This document shows, piece after piece, positions 11,238 to 21,994 of a stretch of DNA of 64,000 nucleotides; position 1 is the first letter of the stretch, and the number at the start of each line of letters is the position of its first letter. The notes below the pieces were generated by a model that was not told the DNA's origin, made no database searches, and saw nothing but the letters and a program-made list of their open reading frames with translations. The position numbers and the translations under genes are program-made. The stretch comes from Puccinia triticina (Eukaryota; Basidiomycota; Pucciniomycetes; Pucciniales; Pucciniaceae): assembly GCF_026914185.1 (NCBI RefSeq), contig NC_070565.1:4960001-5024000 (forward strand). The letters are read 5' to 3'.

Positions 11238-11483
11238 TGTCAGGTTGTGGTCCTGCTACTCTTAGCTTTATCATACCTGCTGGTGTCACTCATTCATGAC
11301 CTGTCATTTACAGGTCTTACCCTCAATTAGGGATCTTCATGTGACACCAGTGGATGTTCCTTAACCCACCTGCAGCCATTCATATCCAAGCGTCCTTAGT
11401 ACAGTGGTTAGTACACTTGACATGGATATAAGAGACATGGGTTCAACTCCCATAGGACACATAATATTTTATGGAGTTTCACA
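11238..11483. repeat. TRIM right LTR, intact
   Basis: Begins TGTCAGG and ends TTTCACA, followed by the TSD GTCAG. It is almost identical to the left LTR, with T/C and G/T differences near the end. Confidence 0.9.
11390..11460 (+). other. tRNA-like cloverleaf inside the TRIM LTR
   Basis: The 71-nt segment folds by eye as a tRNA. The acceptor is GCGTCCT/AGGACAC (6 of 7 pairs). The D arm is GTAC-AGTGGTTA-GTAC, the anticodon arm is degenerate (CTTGA/ATAAG), and the T arm is ATGGG-TTCAACT-CCCAT with a perfect stem. Pol III box A (TAGTACAGTGG) and box B (GGTTCAACTCC) matches are present. The D arm and variable region resemble tRNA-Asp. The same segment occurs in the left LTR, split by the nested element. 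It is probably not a functional tRNA because the anticodon loop lacks U33. Confidence 0.75.
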
Positions 11484-11488
11484 GTCAG

Positions 11489-12847
11489 TTGAGGGAGCCC
11501 ACTGGATGATGCGAGGTCCGCCCCGGCTTCCTTGAGACCCACCCCGTCCGCCTGCTCAGGTCGATCGGATGCGCCGCCGGACAGCTTTATGTTCGGCTAG
11601 AGTCCATTTGCTCAGGACCCAAGCGGCATGGGATTGAAATGTGCGGCCAACGGGTAGTGTTCTGCGCGGCTCAGGCGCTGTTATTTTGATGTTGCAAATG
11701 TAACAAGGATAAGCTCATCCGCCAATAAATGCCGGCTCCCAAAATACAAACTTACCAGCTAATTTACCGATCAAGGGTTTGCTGTAACCCCCGGTGATTT
11801 GGAAATCTAGTGTTATGGGAATCATGATAGTTTTGGGAGCCAGTGGCTTGCAAGGTGACACTCATTATTTTGCTTCTGGAGGTAGTGGTTGGACTCAGAG
11901 GTGGGTCAGCCAAGCGAGGGAAATTGATGGAAAATGTGCACTGCGCGCCCACAGGTTGACATGGGAAAGGGCAACAAGGCAGGGTCAGCATTGGGCTTGG
12001 CACAAGCAACAATTAGGCCAGTTGTGGGTTTACATACCCATTCTGTTAGGTTATTTGGGCAAGGTACGGACGACGGGCGTACAGTTTACGGCTGACCAGG
12101 TGGCTGCCTGGTGACTGACGGCTTGACTACCACTTGGAATGGCTGGTTGCGGTGGGGATCCGAGTGACGGCGTAGGTGCGGAGTGGATCCAGAGTTGGAT
12201 GATTTGAGTATAAATTCTGACTTGTAGCCGGACACTTTGTTCCCCAGACAAACCTCTTTGCTGCACTTCCAGCTAGGGGTTTGGCTCACACCCCTCCGCT
12301 GTCGCACTTGCACAGTTTGAGGGGTTAAACTCGTTGGCCCCCCTTTGCATAATGCCTTAAATGCGGCGCGCTGGGGGTCATCCGCCTATTATTTTTGATC
12401 TTGCTAGACAAGAAAGGATAATGGGCAAAACTTCCAAGAAATTTGCTTGTGTGTGGATTTTTGGTGTCAAACTGTAGTGAGGGGGAAACCCTTGATCTTG
12501 ATTTTTATGATTGGCTGTCTTTAATAAACTTGGATTCTTTGTTTTGAACTACAATTATGTAACTGCAACCTGGTGTCTTGACCGTATTTGCTGGGTCCTG
12601 ATGTTGGAACATCTCTACCCAAGCCCTATAGGCACTGTATAATGCTAATTCTAACACAATTTGAGACAGTTGGAAAGTTTCCAAGTTGGTACTCCAAAAT
12701 TCCAAAGGTCCAAGGTTCAATTTTGCGTGCACACAATGGACCCAGCGCAAGCTGAAAAGCTAAGATCCGGCAGGTACCAGGCGCTGGGACCAGATTTGCC
12801 GGGTTTGGATATTGGAAAAGGTCTACCCAAGCCCAATGTTCTGGGTG
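11489..12847. other. Gene-free stretch
   Basis: No credible gene. Positions 12760-12847 belong to a dispersed repeat whose inverted relative lies near 62840-62950 (shared GGGACCAGATTTGCC and the GATCCGGCAG region). Confidence 0.55.
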
Positions 12848-12855
12848 GCATCCTA

Positions 12856-13870
12856 ATTAGGGTTGACAATTGGGCCGGGTGTCCAACAGGCCGCCCGAAC
12901 CCGGCCGGGTTTGGGCCAGGCGCGGACAGTGCTTTTGTGGAAATATTGAGCTTTGGCCCGGCCTGTTAAAGTTGCTAAACGGCGCGGCTCGGCGCGGGCT
13001 GCCCGTGGGCTTTGCCTTGCTCATCTGGTGCGGCCAGAAGCTCAGATGATAAGTGTGCCATCCCGGAATCCAAGACCCTGCCACAGGACCTGTGAGAAAA
13101 TCTCTCTTTTCTGCATTTACTGAGTTGAACAAGGTTAAAAAAATCCACAGGAAGCCCTGTGAAAATCTAATCTTCATGAACTATGTGCCCTTCACCTAGT
13201 TGGCAACTTGGTGTACAGACAGCAGCCAATCCAACACACTGGGTGCCAAATTAGACCTCTACCTTGAGGAGAGGAATGTCGGCATAACCAGTGATGAACA
13301 GTTTGATCTCCCCAGCTGGTGGAAGATCAATGCCTCCCGCTTTCCGGCCCTTTCAAAGCTCACCAAGGTAATCTTGATGGCCCCGGCGACCTCTGTGGCA
13401 TCAGAATCGGCCTTTTCCACTGGGGGGCGTGTCTTGGACAACTACCGAAGCCGCCTGAGCAACAAAACCACCAAAGCACTCTTATGCACTCAAGACTGGA
13501 TTAAGAAGTAGCCTCTTTTCTTCTTTCTTGACTAATTTATTTTACATTCTTTTCTATAACTTTTTGCTTGTAGCTGCCCTAGTTGCATAGTACATGTCTT
13601 CGAATTGTAAAAATACATGTCTCCTCCAAAACTACATTTTTTGAGGGTCCTTCTACCTGGCCCGTGGGCCCCCAGGGGGCTGCCCGCGGGCAGCCTGCCA
13701 TGGCCCAACAGGGCGCCGCTGGACAGCCCGTGTCCGTCTCATTGCGGACACGGGCTTGGACTGGACAGCAAAATCTGAGGTTTTGGCCCGGCCCAGCCTG
13801 TCCAATTAAGTCGCGGGCTGAGGCGGGCTAGCCCGTGGGCGGCCCGAACCCGCCCAATTGTCAACCCTAT
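12856..13870 (+). mobile_element. Truncated hAT element with near-perfect 8-bp TSD
   Basis: The left terminus ATTAGGGTTGACAATTGGGC and the right terminus CCCAATTGTCAACCCTAT are inverted copies. Flanks are GCATCCTA (12848-12855) and GCATCCTT (13871-13878), an 8-bp duplication with one mismatch. Subterminal GGCCCG/CGGGCC-rich blocks are typical of this family. Only the transposase C-terminus remains inside. Confidence 0.85.
13200..13511 (+). pseudogene. hAT transposase C-terminal dimerisation domain remnant
   Basis: The frame reads WWKINASRFPALSKL, then APATSVASESAFSTGGRVLD, YRSRLS and a terminal W-rich end before a TAG stop at 13509-13511. This is the classic hAT dimerisation region, which holds transposase multimers together. 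The catalytic RNase-H-like domain, BED zinc finger and N-terminus are absent between 12856 and 13200. The element is therefore non-autonomous. Identity is confident; activity is very unlikely. Confidence 0.9.
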
Positions 13871-13878
13871 GCATCCTT

Positions 13879-16160
13879 AGTGTAGACACTACTCCAGACT
13901 CATAAACAACTGTTATGAGCTGTAGCACGGGCTCTGCAGCACAGACTCTCATGTGTGCATAGCTTACACGCACATGTCATGGACCACAATCTCAAAGTTC
14001 AAGAGTCTGAAGATCCAGACTGCTTTCTCATCCTGCAATCTACCAAATAACATCCAGAACCCCAATCCTTAGATCTCATCTTCCTCTCCAGACCTGGCCA
14101 TAACAAAAACCCTTCCTGTAAGGGTTCTGTGAACCCTCACTGGCGACAAGGAGGAAAGTGGGCGAAAGGGGACGAGGCCGGAGCCTTTGGGAACTTTCTA
14201 GTTCCAAACGGTGGGGGACTCGATTGCAAAGGGCTAGCCGGGAGAGAGGAAACTCTCTCCAGTAAGTACAACTAGTCATGAAGGGGAGAAATAGGAGAAT
14301 GAAAGGAAAAGCGCTCACCTAGCCGGGAGAGAGGAAACTCTCTGCCGGACTAGGAAAGGAGAGGGTCAAGTATATGTATTCGGTGGCGCGGGGTTCACAA
14401 TCCCGTGAACCTTCATGTGAAACCCTGCTGAAGGCAGGGGCTTCACACTTCCCCCTTGTTAATTTAATTTCTTTTCTATTATACATTCTTGGCTGTGGCA
14501 TCTTGGGGGCCCGTGGGAAACCCAAAATAGGTATGGGCTGGAAAAAAAATTCATCAAAACTGACCCAGCCCAACCCACCCAGTGGTATTTTGGCCCAAAT
14601 TGGGCCTGCCCTTGGGCAGTGTGAGCCCGTACAAAGTCTCAGGATGGTAAATGGATCAAGAGGTGGAATTCAAGATGCATAAGGTGGAGCCAGATATTCA
14701 AGGTTTTGACCCTCAAGTTCCAGTGGTGGGTTAGTTTGCAAGGTCTGCCACAGGCAGACTTCAATGTTCAAGGCTTTGTCCAATCAATCAGCAAGGTTTC
14801 CAGCTCCAATTTTTTCTTTCATCTCTCACAGTTGTTTTATATCTTTTGTGTTGTTGTGAGGTCTGTGCACTTTTCACGCGTGAGGAGAGGGTGAAACCTC
14901 CTGTGAAATGCTCCACCCAGAGTCCAAGTGTGATTCCAAATTTGGAGGATGGGTTGACATGGGAATTTCTGATCCACAGAAGAACCATCAAGATTTTGAT
15001 TGGTTTTCACAGTTTTGAGTATTGCACCACTGTTGTTTCTTTGTTTCCAGACCTCTACAAACCAACAAAGCTGCTGCTGGTGTGATTAGGGATGCCAATT
15101 GGGTGGGCTTGCCAACGGGCCACCCAAACCCAGCCTGATTTGGGCTGGTCATGGGCCAACTTCTTAGGGAAATTCCCAAAGGTGGCCTGGCCCAAGAGAC
15201 CTGGTGCGGCAACCCTGTTCCCACTCATATCATAAATATCCTTCACATATCCATCATTATTATTCCAGATTCAGATTCTACACCATATTTCATCCCTAGC
15301 CACTCACTCATACCACACTGAATTTCCATTGGATCAGAAGTTATTAGCATTCATAGTTTCATTGTTATTTTCTTTCTTCTTACACCTCATCTACATTACA
15401 TATTTCAGTCATCATCACCATAGCTTCATATATTACATACATAACATAGATTTCATCATCTGTAGTCATCATAGCACACACAAACAATCATTACATATCT
15501 CATCCATCATACATAGAAATTACTAGTGCTCATCATTACTTCACTACTTCACTTCATTACTACATTTCATCATTGCTCATCTTCAGACTTTGTTACATTT
15601 TTCTCATCATGTGTTCCCTTCTGTTTGTATTTCCTCACATATATACACCTCTCTAGATGTTGTATCCCCACAGGCATTTTTTCTATCCCATACACCCTGT
15701 AGGACCTTTTCATCACACCATTAGATTTGTCTTCATCAGTACATATTTCACCACGCCATTAGATAAAATTGTCATTCACCCATATTATGCACTTTCATAC
15801 ATACCAGAAATATATCCCCCTGCATATATCATTCACATTTGCACATCAACTTTCATCTTTTCCCTACTCCTCTCCTCCTCATACCCTACAGGTACAAGTA
15901 GTCAGATCATAGTATTAGTTAGTATAAGATTATATTATAAAAGCCACACCTTTATTCTTTTTTCTTAGTGTTACACTCATCCCCAGCAGTATTAGTCAGG
16001 AGGGCAGCTCTTATATCAGCATCCTTGGCATAAATTACATTAGTACTAGTGCAGTTATACATTTCCCTTCCCAGCTCTATTTTCCCATTTGAGTAGTTCC
16101 AAACCGGATAAATATTGGGCTAGCACAGAAAGCCCGTTGGCCCCCCCCCCCTATACCCCC
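13879..16160. other. Gene-free repeat-derived stretch
   Basis: No gene. A 24-base direct repeat (CTAGCCGGGAGAGAGGAAACTCTCT type) occurs near 14232-14260 and 14319-14344. A hAT terminal fragment begins near 15087. Positions 15220-16080 are CAT/TAC-rich low-complexity sequence. A C run sits at about 16139-16151 next to the copia LTR. Confidence 0.55.
15087..15160 (+). repeat. hAT-family left terminus fragment
   Basis: GATTAGGGATGCCAATTGGG with a GGGCTTGCCAACGGGCCACC subterminal block matches the element at 12856. No partner right end was found. Confidence 0.55.
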
Positions 16161-16269
16161 TGTTGAAGTGAAAAGAGGAAAAACCCTTGAGACTTAATTG
16201 CTCCTCCCTGCCCACCTCTTGACTCCTCCACACTCCAAATGTGGAGTTTGCACACCCCACCTCACAACA
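16161..16269. repeat. copia 3' LTR (minus-strand orientation)
   Basis: TGTTGAAG...CACAACA, 109 bp; two substitutions relative to 31692-31800. Confidence 0.92.
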
Positions 16270-16403
16270 CCCCCCCTCAAACTCCACACCTCTAACTACA
16301 GGATTTTTGAAAACAGGCTAATATAGAATGAGAAACAAAATGGAGCTCAGAAGAAAATGAAACAGGAAAAACAAAGAATCAGGAAATGGAGGAAACAGCA
16401 GCA

Positions 16404-19379
16404 CTAAGGAAAAATTTGTTTCATTGAATTTGAGTGGATGGTTGCCTTGACGGGTTTTGTCAGAAATTCCGCTATGTTGACGTTGGTAGAGACCCAATTG
16501 AGTTTGATATGATGTTCACGCACGGCATTGTTGACAAAGAAAAAATTTCTTTCCAAACTCTTCATTCTGCGTTTTGACGCGTTGTTGTCCGGAATCAAAA
16601 CCGCCGCTCTGTTGTTGCATTTGATCGATAATTTTGGGTGAAGGTCGAGAGATTGAAGTATTGGTAGGAGAAAGAGAAGGAAGTCCACTGATTGTCCCAG
16701 CGAAATGAATTCTGCCGCGCACTTTGAAGTCGCCACTACCTTCTGGCGTCGCGAGCCCCATGCCACTGGAGCTCCGAAAAGGGTGATAATGAATCCAGAT
16801 GTTGACCGTTGGAATTCCCCCCCCCAGTTCGCATCTACCCAAGTCGCCATTTCCTTGCCTGATGGCAAAAGTTTCAAACGTTTAGATCGAGTGGTGTGAA
16901 TATACTGGACCAGGTACGACAGAGCAGCCCAGTGCGAGTCATTTGGATTGTTACTGAACCGAGCGAGATAGCTCACCGCAAAGCTGATATCTGGTTGAGT
17001 GCCGAGTGCTAAATAGTTGATAGAGCTGATGAGTGATTGAAAGAGTGTCGCCAATACTGGTTTGCCCCACAACGTAGATAGGTTATTGCCGGTCAACGGA
17101 GTATGTGTTGTCATGTGATTTTTATTTACCTCCTTTCGGTATTTGTCGACTAGTTGGTCTATGAGCAGATGTTGACTGAGAAAAACCGCGTTGTTCTCGT
17201 ATTCCAGCCAAATGCCGACGAGTTTGTCAGGTCTTGCGTCCCACTTGAGCCGGAGATTCCGGTCCATGTTCTGCCGGAGTAGATCAATGTCCTGTTGGTT
17301 GTTGCCGAATACGATCCCGTCATTGACGTGTATCCAAACAATGATGATAGAGCCGCCCTTCTTGTACCTATACAGGCACTCTTCCACCTCGTCGCACTCA
17401 AAACCCCAGCTGTGTAACAAGCCTTTGAAATGCTTCCACCAGCATCTGCTGGCTTGCCGGGTTCCATACAGGGCCTTCTTGAGCTGGAGAACTTTCCCCT
17501 CCAGATGAGGAAATAGTTCCACAGGAGGATCCACATAGATGGTTTCTTCAATAGGACTATGAACAAAAGCACCTGTGATGTCAAAAGAATTTATTATCCA
17601 TTTATTCCGCATTGCTAGGGTGAGGAGGATCCAAAGAGTCAAGAGCGACACTGTCGGAGCAAAAGTAGATCGGAAATCCTTTCCAAGTCGTTGTTTAAAA
17701 CCCCTCACAACGAATCTAGCTTTCAGTTTGTTGATTGAGCCATCTGCGTTCCGTTTGATGTCAAAAACAAATTGAGTTCCAATCAAGTGTTTGTCGCCTT
17801 TCTCCAAAATGTCGAATGTATCGATATCAGTGAGTTGTTCCCATTCAGAAAGGCATGCCTTTTGCCAGTGTTCCGCCGCTGGGGAACGTAGTGCATGTCT
17901 CAGAGTGGTTGGTATGTCAGCATCGGACGTAGCCTGGAGAAGGTCGATGTTGTTGTCCTGCTCCTCACATATTTCCTTTGTGCGTTCTCGTCCGAGTGTC
18001 AGAACTCTGCAAACAGTTGGATTGTTAGCTAGGGACGTGGGAGATGGGAATAAAGGTCTGCCCTGGAAGTCTAAGAACGAGGCACACTCAGAGTTGATTA
18101 CTTTCTGAGTAATTGGATTCCAAAAAAACCAGCCCCTCTCGTCGTCTTGGTACCCCACAAGATATCCTGTCCATCCGCGTTGATCTAGTTTCCTGCGTCT
18201 GTCTTTTGGAATGTGGACACTGGCGCGCGATCCAAAAGGGTAGAAAGTCTCAGCACAAGGTTGTCGGCCAGACCACTGTTCAAGAGGACTTGTTTTACAG
18301 CATTGATTAGGGATTTGATTGACTAGGTAGCATGCACACCAATAGGCATACAACCAAAGCTTTGACGGTAACTCAGAGTGAGCCAGTGTTGTGCGGGCGA
18401 TGTCGCCTAATGTTCGGTTTAGCCGTTTGGCCTCCCCATTCTGTTCAGGTGTATATGGGGAGGTGAAGATGATCTGGGAACCTACAGAGTCAAGGTAGTC
18501 GGAGAGAGGCTTGACGGTGTACTCCTTGGCATTGTTGGAACAGATCAATTTTGGGGCCGCATTAAAGTGGGTGATCAGCTTTTTCACGAGTGCAATGATG
18601 ATGTGGGGCACTTCGGAGCGAGATTTTATGGCATAGACGAATGAATATGTGGTTGCGTGGTCGCGGATAGTGAGGAGAAAAAGGTTGCCGGAAATGTCAG
18701 GATCAAATGGGCCCATAACATCTGTAACGAGAAGGTCCAGTCGATTGTCCCGGGGAATTATTTTGGGTAAGGAATGTTGATGTCGCTCGCTTTTAGTTTG
18801 CTTGCACGTTTCACAAATGAAGGGAGTCCATTGTTTAAGATTGAACGACGGCACAAAACGTCTGAGAAAGTCTTTCACCACCAAGTCAGAGATGTGCCCG
18901 AGTCTGCAGTGCCATTCGTATGCGGGAGAAATGAGTTTGCTGGACAATCGAGTAGATACAGCGCGGACAGAAGACAAGAAAAATTTGAAGGAGTCCGGAT
19001 TAATAGTCCATGAGCAATTGTGAAGTTTAGCTGTGATGGAAGCGAAATTGGAAACTAAGTGAATATCGTGATTGGGAAGGAAGAAAGGCTGTAAACCGGA
19101 TTCGATTAATTGGCCAAGACTAAGGAGCGTGCTGGTCATTTCCGGGCTGTACAGCACTTTTGGAATTGTGAGGGTACCATCCCCATTGACCATCTTGAGG
19201 TGTCCACTGTGAGTTGCCAGCATGGATCCATTGGATGAAGCCAACTTCAGCCTCATGGGTGGCTTAATTGGAGATAAAGAGGAAAACGATAAGAAAGATC
19301 CGCTCACGTGATGGGTTGCCCCAGAATCCAAAACAGTGCCAGCGTTGGCGTCACCCGTCGCATCTGCGCCCACAGCCAA
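16404..19379 (-). pseudogene. copia pol: protease, integrase, reverse transcriptase, RNase H
   Basis: The 991-codon frame holds, in order, aspartic protease (VLDSGATHHVSG), pre-integrase and integrase with an H..H..CETC zinc site, TDVMGPF, the second catalytic site and the TPEQNGEAKRLNRT helix. Reverse transcriptase follows (IGTQFVFDIKRNADGSINKLKARFV region, WIHVNDGIVFG), then RNase H ending VNIAEFLTKPVK. Two active-site Asp residues are Asn: integrase SNNAKEY (codon at 18536-18534) and RT VND (codon at 17324-17322). Both are G-to-A at former CpG. It continues the gag frame but is separated from it by one TGA at 19382-19380. Function is lost. Confidence 0.93.
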
Positions 19380-19935
19380 TCAAACCGCCACATTCTGACT
19401 CGGGCCTGTGGGTGGGTTGTTCGGGGGTGCAGCCAGACGGGCGAAACCGGAAGCGGGGCGACAAGTAGGTGGGGTTCCCGGGGGTGGCAGCTTGGCATCA
19501 CTGCGGAGAGTTGGACACAACGATCTCCAGTGACCCGTGACCCCACAGTAAGAACAGGGCTTGCCATTGAAGATATTGGGGTCGTTTGGGCCCTGGTTGC
19601 CTTTACGGTAGTTATTGATGGCGGCGGTGATGTTGTCCACAGTTGGGTGACCCGGTCTCCCCACGTTCGGTTGTTGGTTGGCGTTGATGTTGTTTGACTG
19701 TGGTTGTCTCGGTTGACCGCCCGGAAAATTCCTTTGTTGTGGACGTTGTGCATTAGAGCCGTTGTTGGTCCATTGGCCCGGATGGTTTGGAGGACCCCAA
19801 GGTTGATGTATCCCGGAAGGCTGAGTTGGAAAAGTGCGAAAAACGGAGATGGCTGTCAATTGATTAGAGGCAAATCGTAAATTTTCACCGTAGGAAGAAG
19901 TGATAATTGTTTGGATATCCCTTGCCGTTGAAAGA
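19380..19935 (-). pseudogene. copia gag, C-terminal segment with zinc knuckle
   Basis: The frame continues from STARDIQTIITSSYGENLRF through a Gln/Asn/Pro-rich linker to the CCHC knuckle CSYCGVTGHWRSLC, then meets TGA at 19382-19380. Pol follows in the same frame. The 5' side joins the segment ending at 21639 once the 19940-21634 insertion and one ATTC copy are removed; the junction then reads VTAVRILSTARD in frame. Confidence 0.9.
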
Positions 19936-19939
19936 ATTC

Positions 19940-21634
19940 AGAGAACTAAGAGCATATTTCTTGAGTCAGAATCTTAATCACCACTATATACAAGTGTTGA
20001 TCTTAAGCTCTTAGGAAAGAAAATTACCTAAGAGCAGGCGATTTTCCGCTCTGACAAAGTAAAAAATATGAAAGATAAAACAAGAGTGGTGTTTTGATTT
20101 GTGAGCCTGAGTCTCTATAGTGACAGCAGGACACAAGAAATGGGGGACAACAGTTTGATTTCTTGGGATAAAGAAAATACAACTGTAAGAGAAAAAGAGA
20201 AAGAGAGAGAAAGAAACCAAGCAGGCTAAGATAGAAGAGAAGTACTAGGTTATTCTAGTGGGAATGCACGTCCACTGGCAATGCTACTCTTCAGAAGAGT
20301 GCTGCTAATCTGTGCTAGAAGTGCTACAGCTTCCTCTCAGGAGGGTATCTGGATTAGATAAGTTTAATCCAGCCACAGTTTTTTAGACTTCTCTCTGGAC
20401 AGTCAAGGTTCTTAATGGGAAACCTGAGGGACAGCCCTGCAACCTAGATTTTGAGGCAAAGGCCAAGTGATTATAAGGGACAGCCCTGTGATCAAGATAG
20501 AGGCAAAGGCCTGTAGAATTGAAGGGACAGCCCTGTGATCAAGATAGAGGCAAAGGCCTGTAGAATTGGAGGGACAGCCCTGTGATCAAGGAGGAGGCAA
20601 AGCAAGAAGAAAAGGCAGATCAAGCAAGACACAGAGTTGTACCTCTGAGATAATCAAGGTTCAGTGAAAGAGGTTACTTACTGTCAATATCCTAGGCGCC
20701 TGTGACGGTAGGTATACTGGGAGTAGAGTAGGCTCTTTGGTGGTGATCCTGGGGTTATCTGGGTGGTGGTTCTGGTGTGCTGAAGTCTGTGTATCCTCCA
20801 GCTGCATGGGGGATCCTGACTTCGAAAATTTTCAAGGTTGGCTGACATAATCACATATGTACATGTGGTTGGAGAGCTCTGTTGCGCCTACAGGGCGCTG
20901 CTGCGCATGCTCATCACAAACAAGGAACTCTATGAAGGAGTTGAGCTGTTGGAAAGTGGCCAGTGGACACTAGGGTTGAAATTGCATGGGAAAACAGAAT
21001 CTGAAGTCAAAACAAGGTTAAACCTTAAACTTAAAAAGATATAAGAGAGTTGAGGTAGAAATAATGACAAAGGCAGACATTAGGTCAGCTGCGCTGACTC
21101 TAAGGCTGACATGATTTGTCTGTTTCCCGTTTTCAATCTGGCTTACAGCGGTATGGCGAGACGGCTGAGGAGTCGAGCAATGTTTTCTGTGTTTACATTG
21201 GTTGTTGCCCTTATTAGCCTTTTTTCTCTTTGTGCCTAGCTAGCAGTGGACACAGGGGTCTTACCGATTGTCTCTCCAACTCTTCGAGTGGAATCGGTTT
21301 GGTCTTTGTCTGTTTGGCTTCGCCTAAAGGATCAAGACAGAGGGTTAACTCTCATCTTGTCTACATCTCGGTTAGGAATCCAGCCGCTTACCCTTTGGCG
21401 CTTGCTGTGATTCTTTCTCCGAGTGTCTTGGGGCTGGGAATATCCTTGAGCCTAGTCGTCTGGCTTGCGTATGTTGTACCTGCATGCACCAGAGGTGGAT
21501 CAGTTTTTTCAACTTCGCTTGCGCAGTCTTGGACTGCAGAAAAGGTTTGCTTTTTGCTTACCTTTGTCCGCAGCTGATTGAGCTCCTGGCATCTCTCTCA
21601 ATTTATGAGATTGATGCCATTCACCTAGGCGTGC
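19940..21634. mobile_element. Unclassified 1.7-kb insertion in copia gag, TSD ATTC
   Basis: ATTC (GAAT on the gag strand) flanks at 19936-19939 and 21635-21638. Excising the segment plus one copy restores the gag frame exactly. The ends (AGAGAACTAAGAGCAT and CACCTAGGCGTGC) are not inverted repeats, and no TG..CA LTR structure is evident. A tandem array of about 60-bp units (GGGACAGCCCTGTGATCAAG..GAGGCAAAGGCC) lies at 20423-20590. Short frames at 20838-21044 and 21230-21577 are unrecognised. It could be a truncated retroelement or an unfamiliar DNA transposon. Confidence 0.8.
20423..20590. repeat. Tandem repeat, ~60-bp unit
   Basis: Four imperfect units of GGGACAGCCCTGTGATCAAG followed by GAGGCAAAGGCC, inside the 1.7-kb insertion. 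Confidence 0.75.
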
Positions 21635-21638
21635 ATTC

Positions 21639-21989
21639 TCACAGCCGTGACATCCTTTTTATCCCCAAGCTGGAGGGAAATGTTTTGGAACAATTGGGAT
21701 CGAGACATCGAGGGAGGAGTCGGGGAGATTGCCTGCAGAATGAGACTTTCCACGAGAGATGGCAGGCCAGCGCCCACTTTCTTGAGATCTGAGAATACAT
21801 CAAACGTTCTGTTGAAGAGGGCCTGAAGTTGAGCTGGTTCCGTTGATGGTTCCGTTGATGGTCCCGAGATTCAAAGTCCCAATAGTTTATTGACCAGTTC
21901 CATCTGGCGAAAGCGGACTGTTCCTTGAAAATTCGCTTGGACCGCTTCATAGGCCTCTGTGCCTGTAGTGCAACAATCTACCAGCGACG
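21639..21989 (-). pseudogene. copia gag, middle segment
   Basis: Read on the minus strand from the gypsy junction: SSLVDCCTTGTEAYEAVQAN, FRQMELVNKLLGL, then TGA at 21873-21871, then EPAQLQALFNRTFDVFSDLK and ESLILQAISPTPPSMSRSQL. This is the helical core typical of copia Gag. The TGA fits CGA changed at a CpG. Confidence 0.85.
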
Positions 21990-21994
21990 ATAGC

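Larger units (their letters stand above)
10078..11483. mobile_element. TRIM-type miniature LTR retrotransposon with TSD GTCAG
   Basis: Two 246-bp LTRs (TGTCAGG...CACA) flank an 83-bp internal region (11155-11237). GTCAG is present at 10073-10077 and 11484-11488. The left LTR is interrupted by an 828-bp element plus its 3-bp TSD. The internal region starts with GGTTATGAGCCCAGCGCTAC, complementary to the 5' half of a methionine tRNA up to the anticodon loop, as in copia-type half-tRNA priming. It ends with the purine run ACGGGGGGC. There is no coding capacity, so mobility would depend on proteins from another element. Confidence 0.9.

Noticed and set aside
11390..11460. Functional tRNA gene
   Set aside because: The anticodon loop lacks U33, the acceptor and anticodon stems have mismatches, and it lies inside an LTR repeat.
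13200..13511. Active hAT transposase
   Set aside because: Only the dimerisation end is present; the catalytic domain is missing between the element's ends.
15329..15968. Ser/His/Ile-rich frames
   Set aside because: They arise from CAT/TAC-rich low-complexity DNA.
19380..19382. Programmed stop readthrough between copia gag and pol
   Set aside because: The context is not the usual readthrough context, other stops exist in gag, and the TGA fits a CpG transition from CGA.
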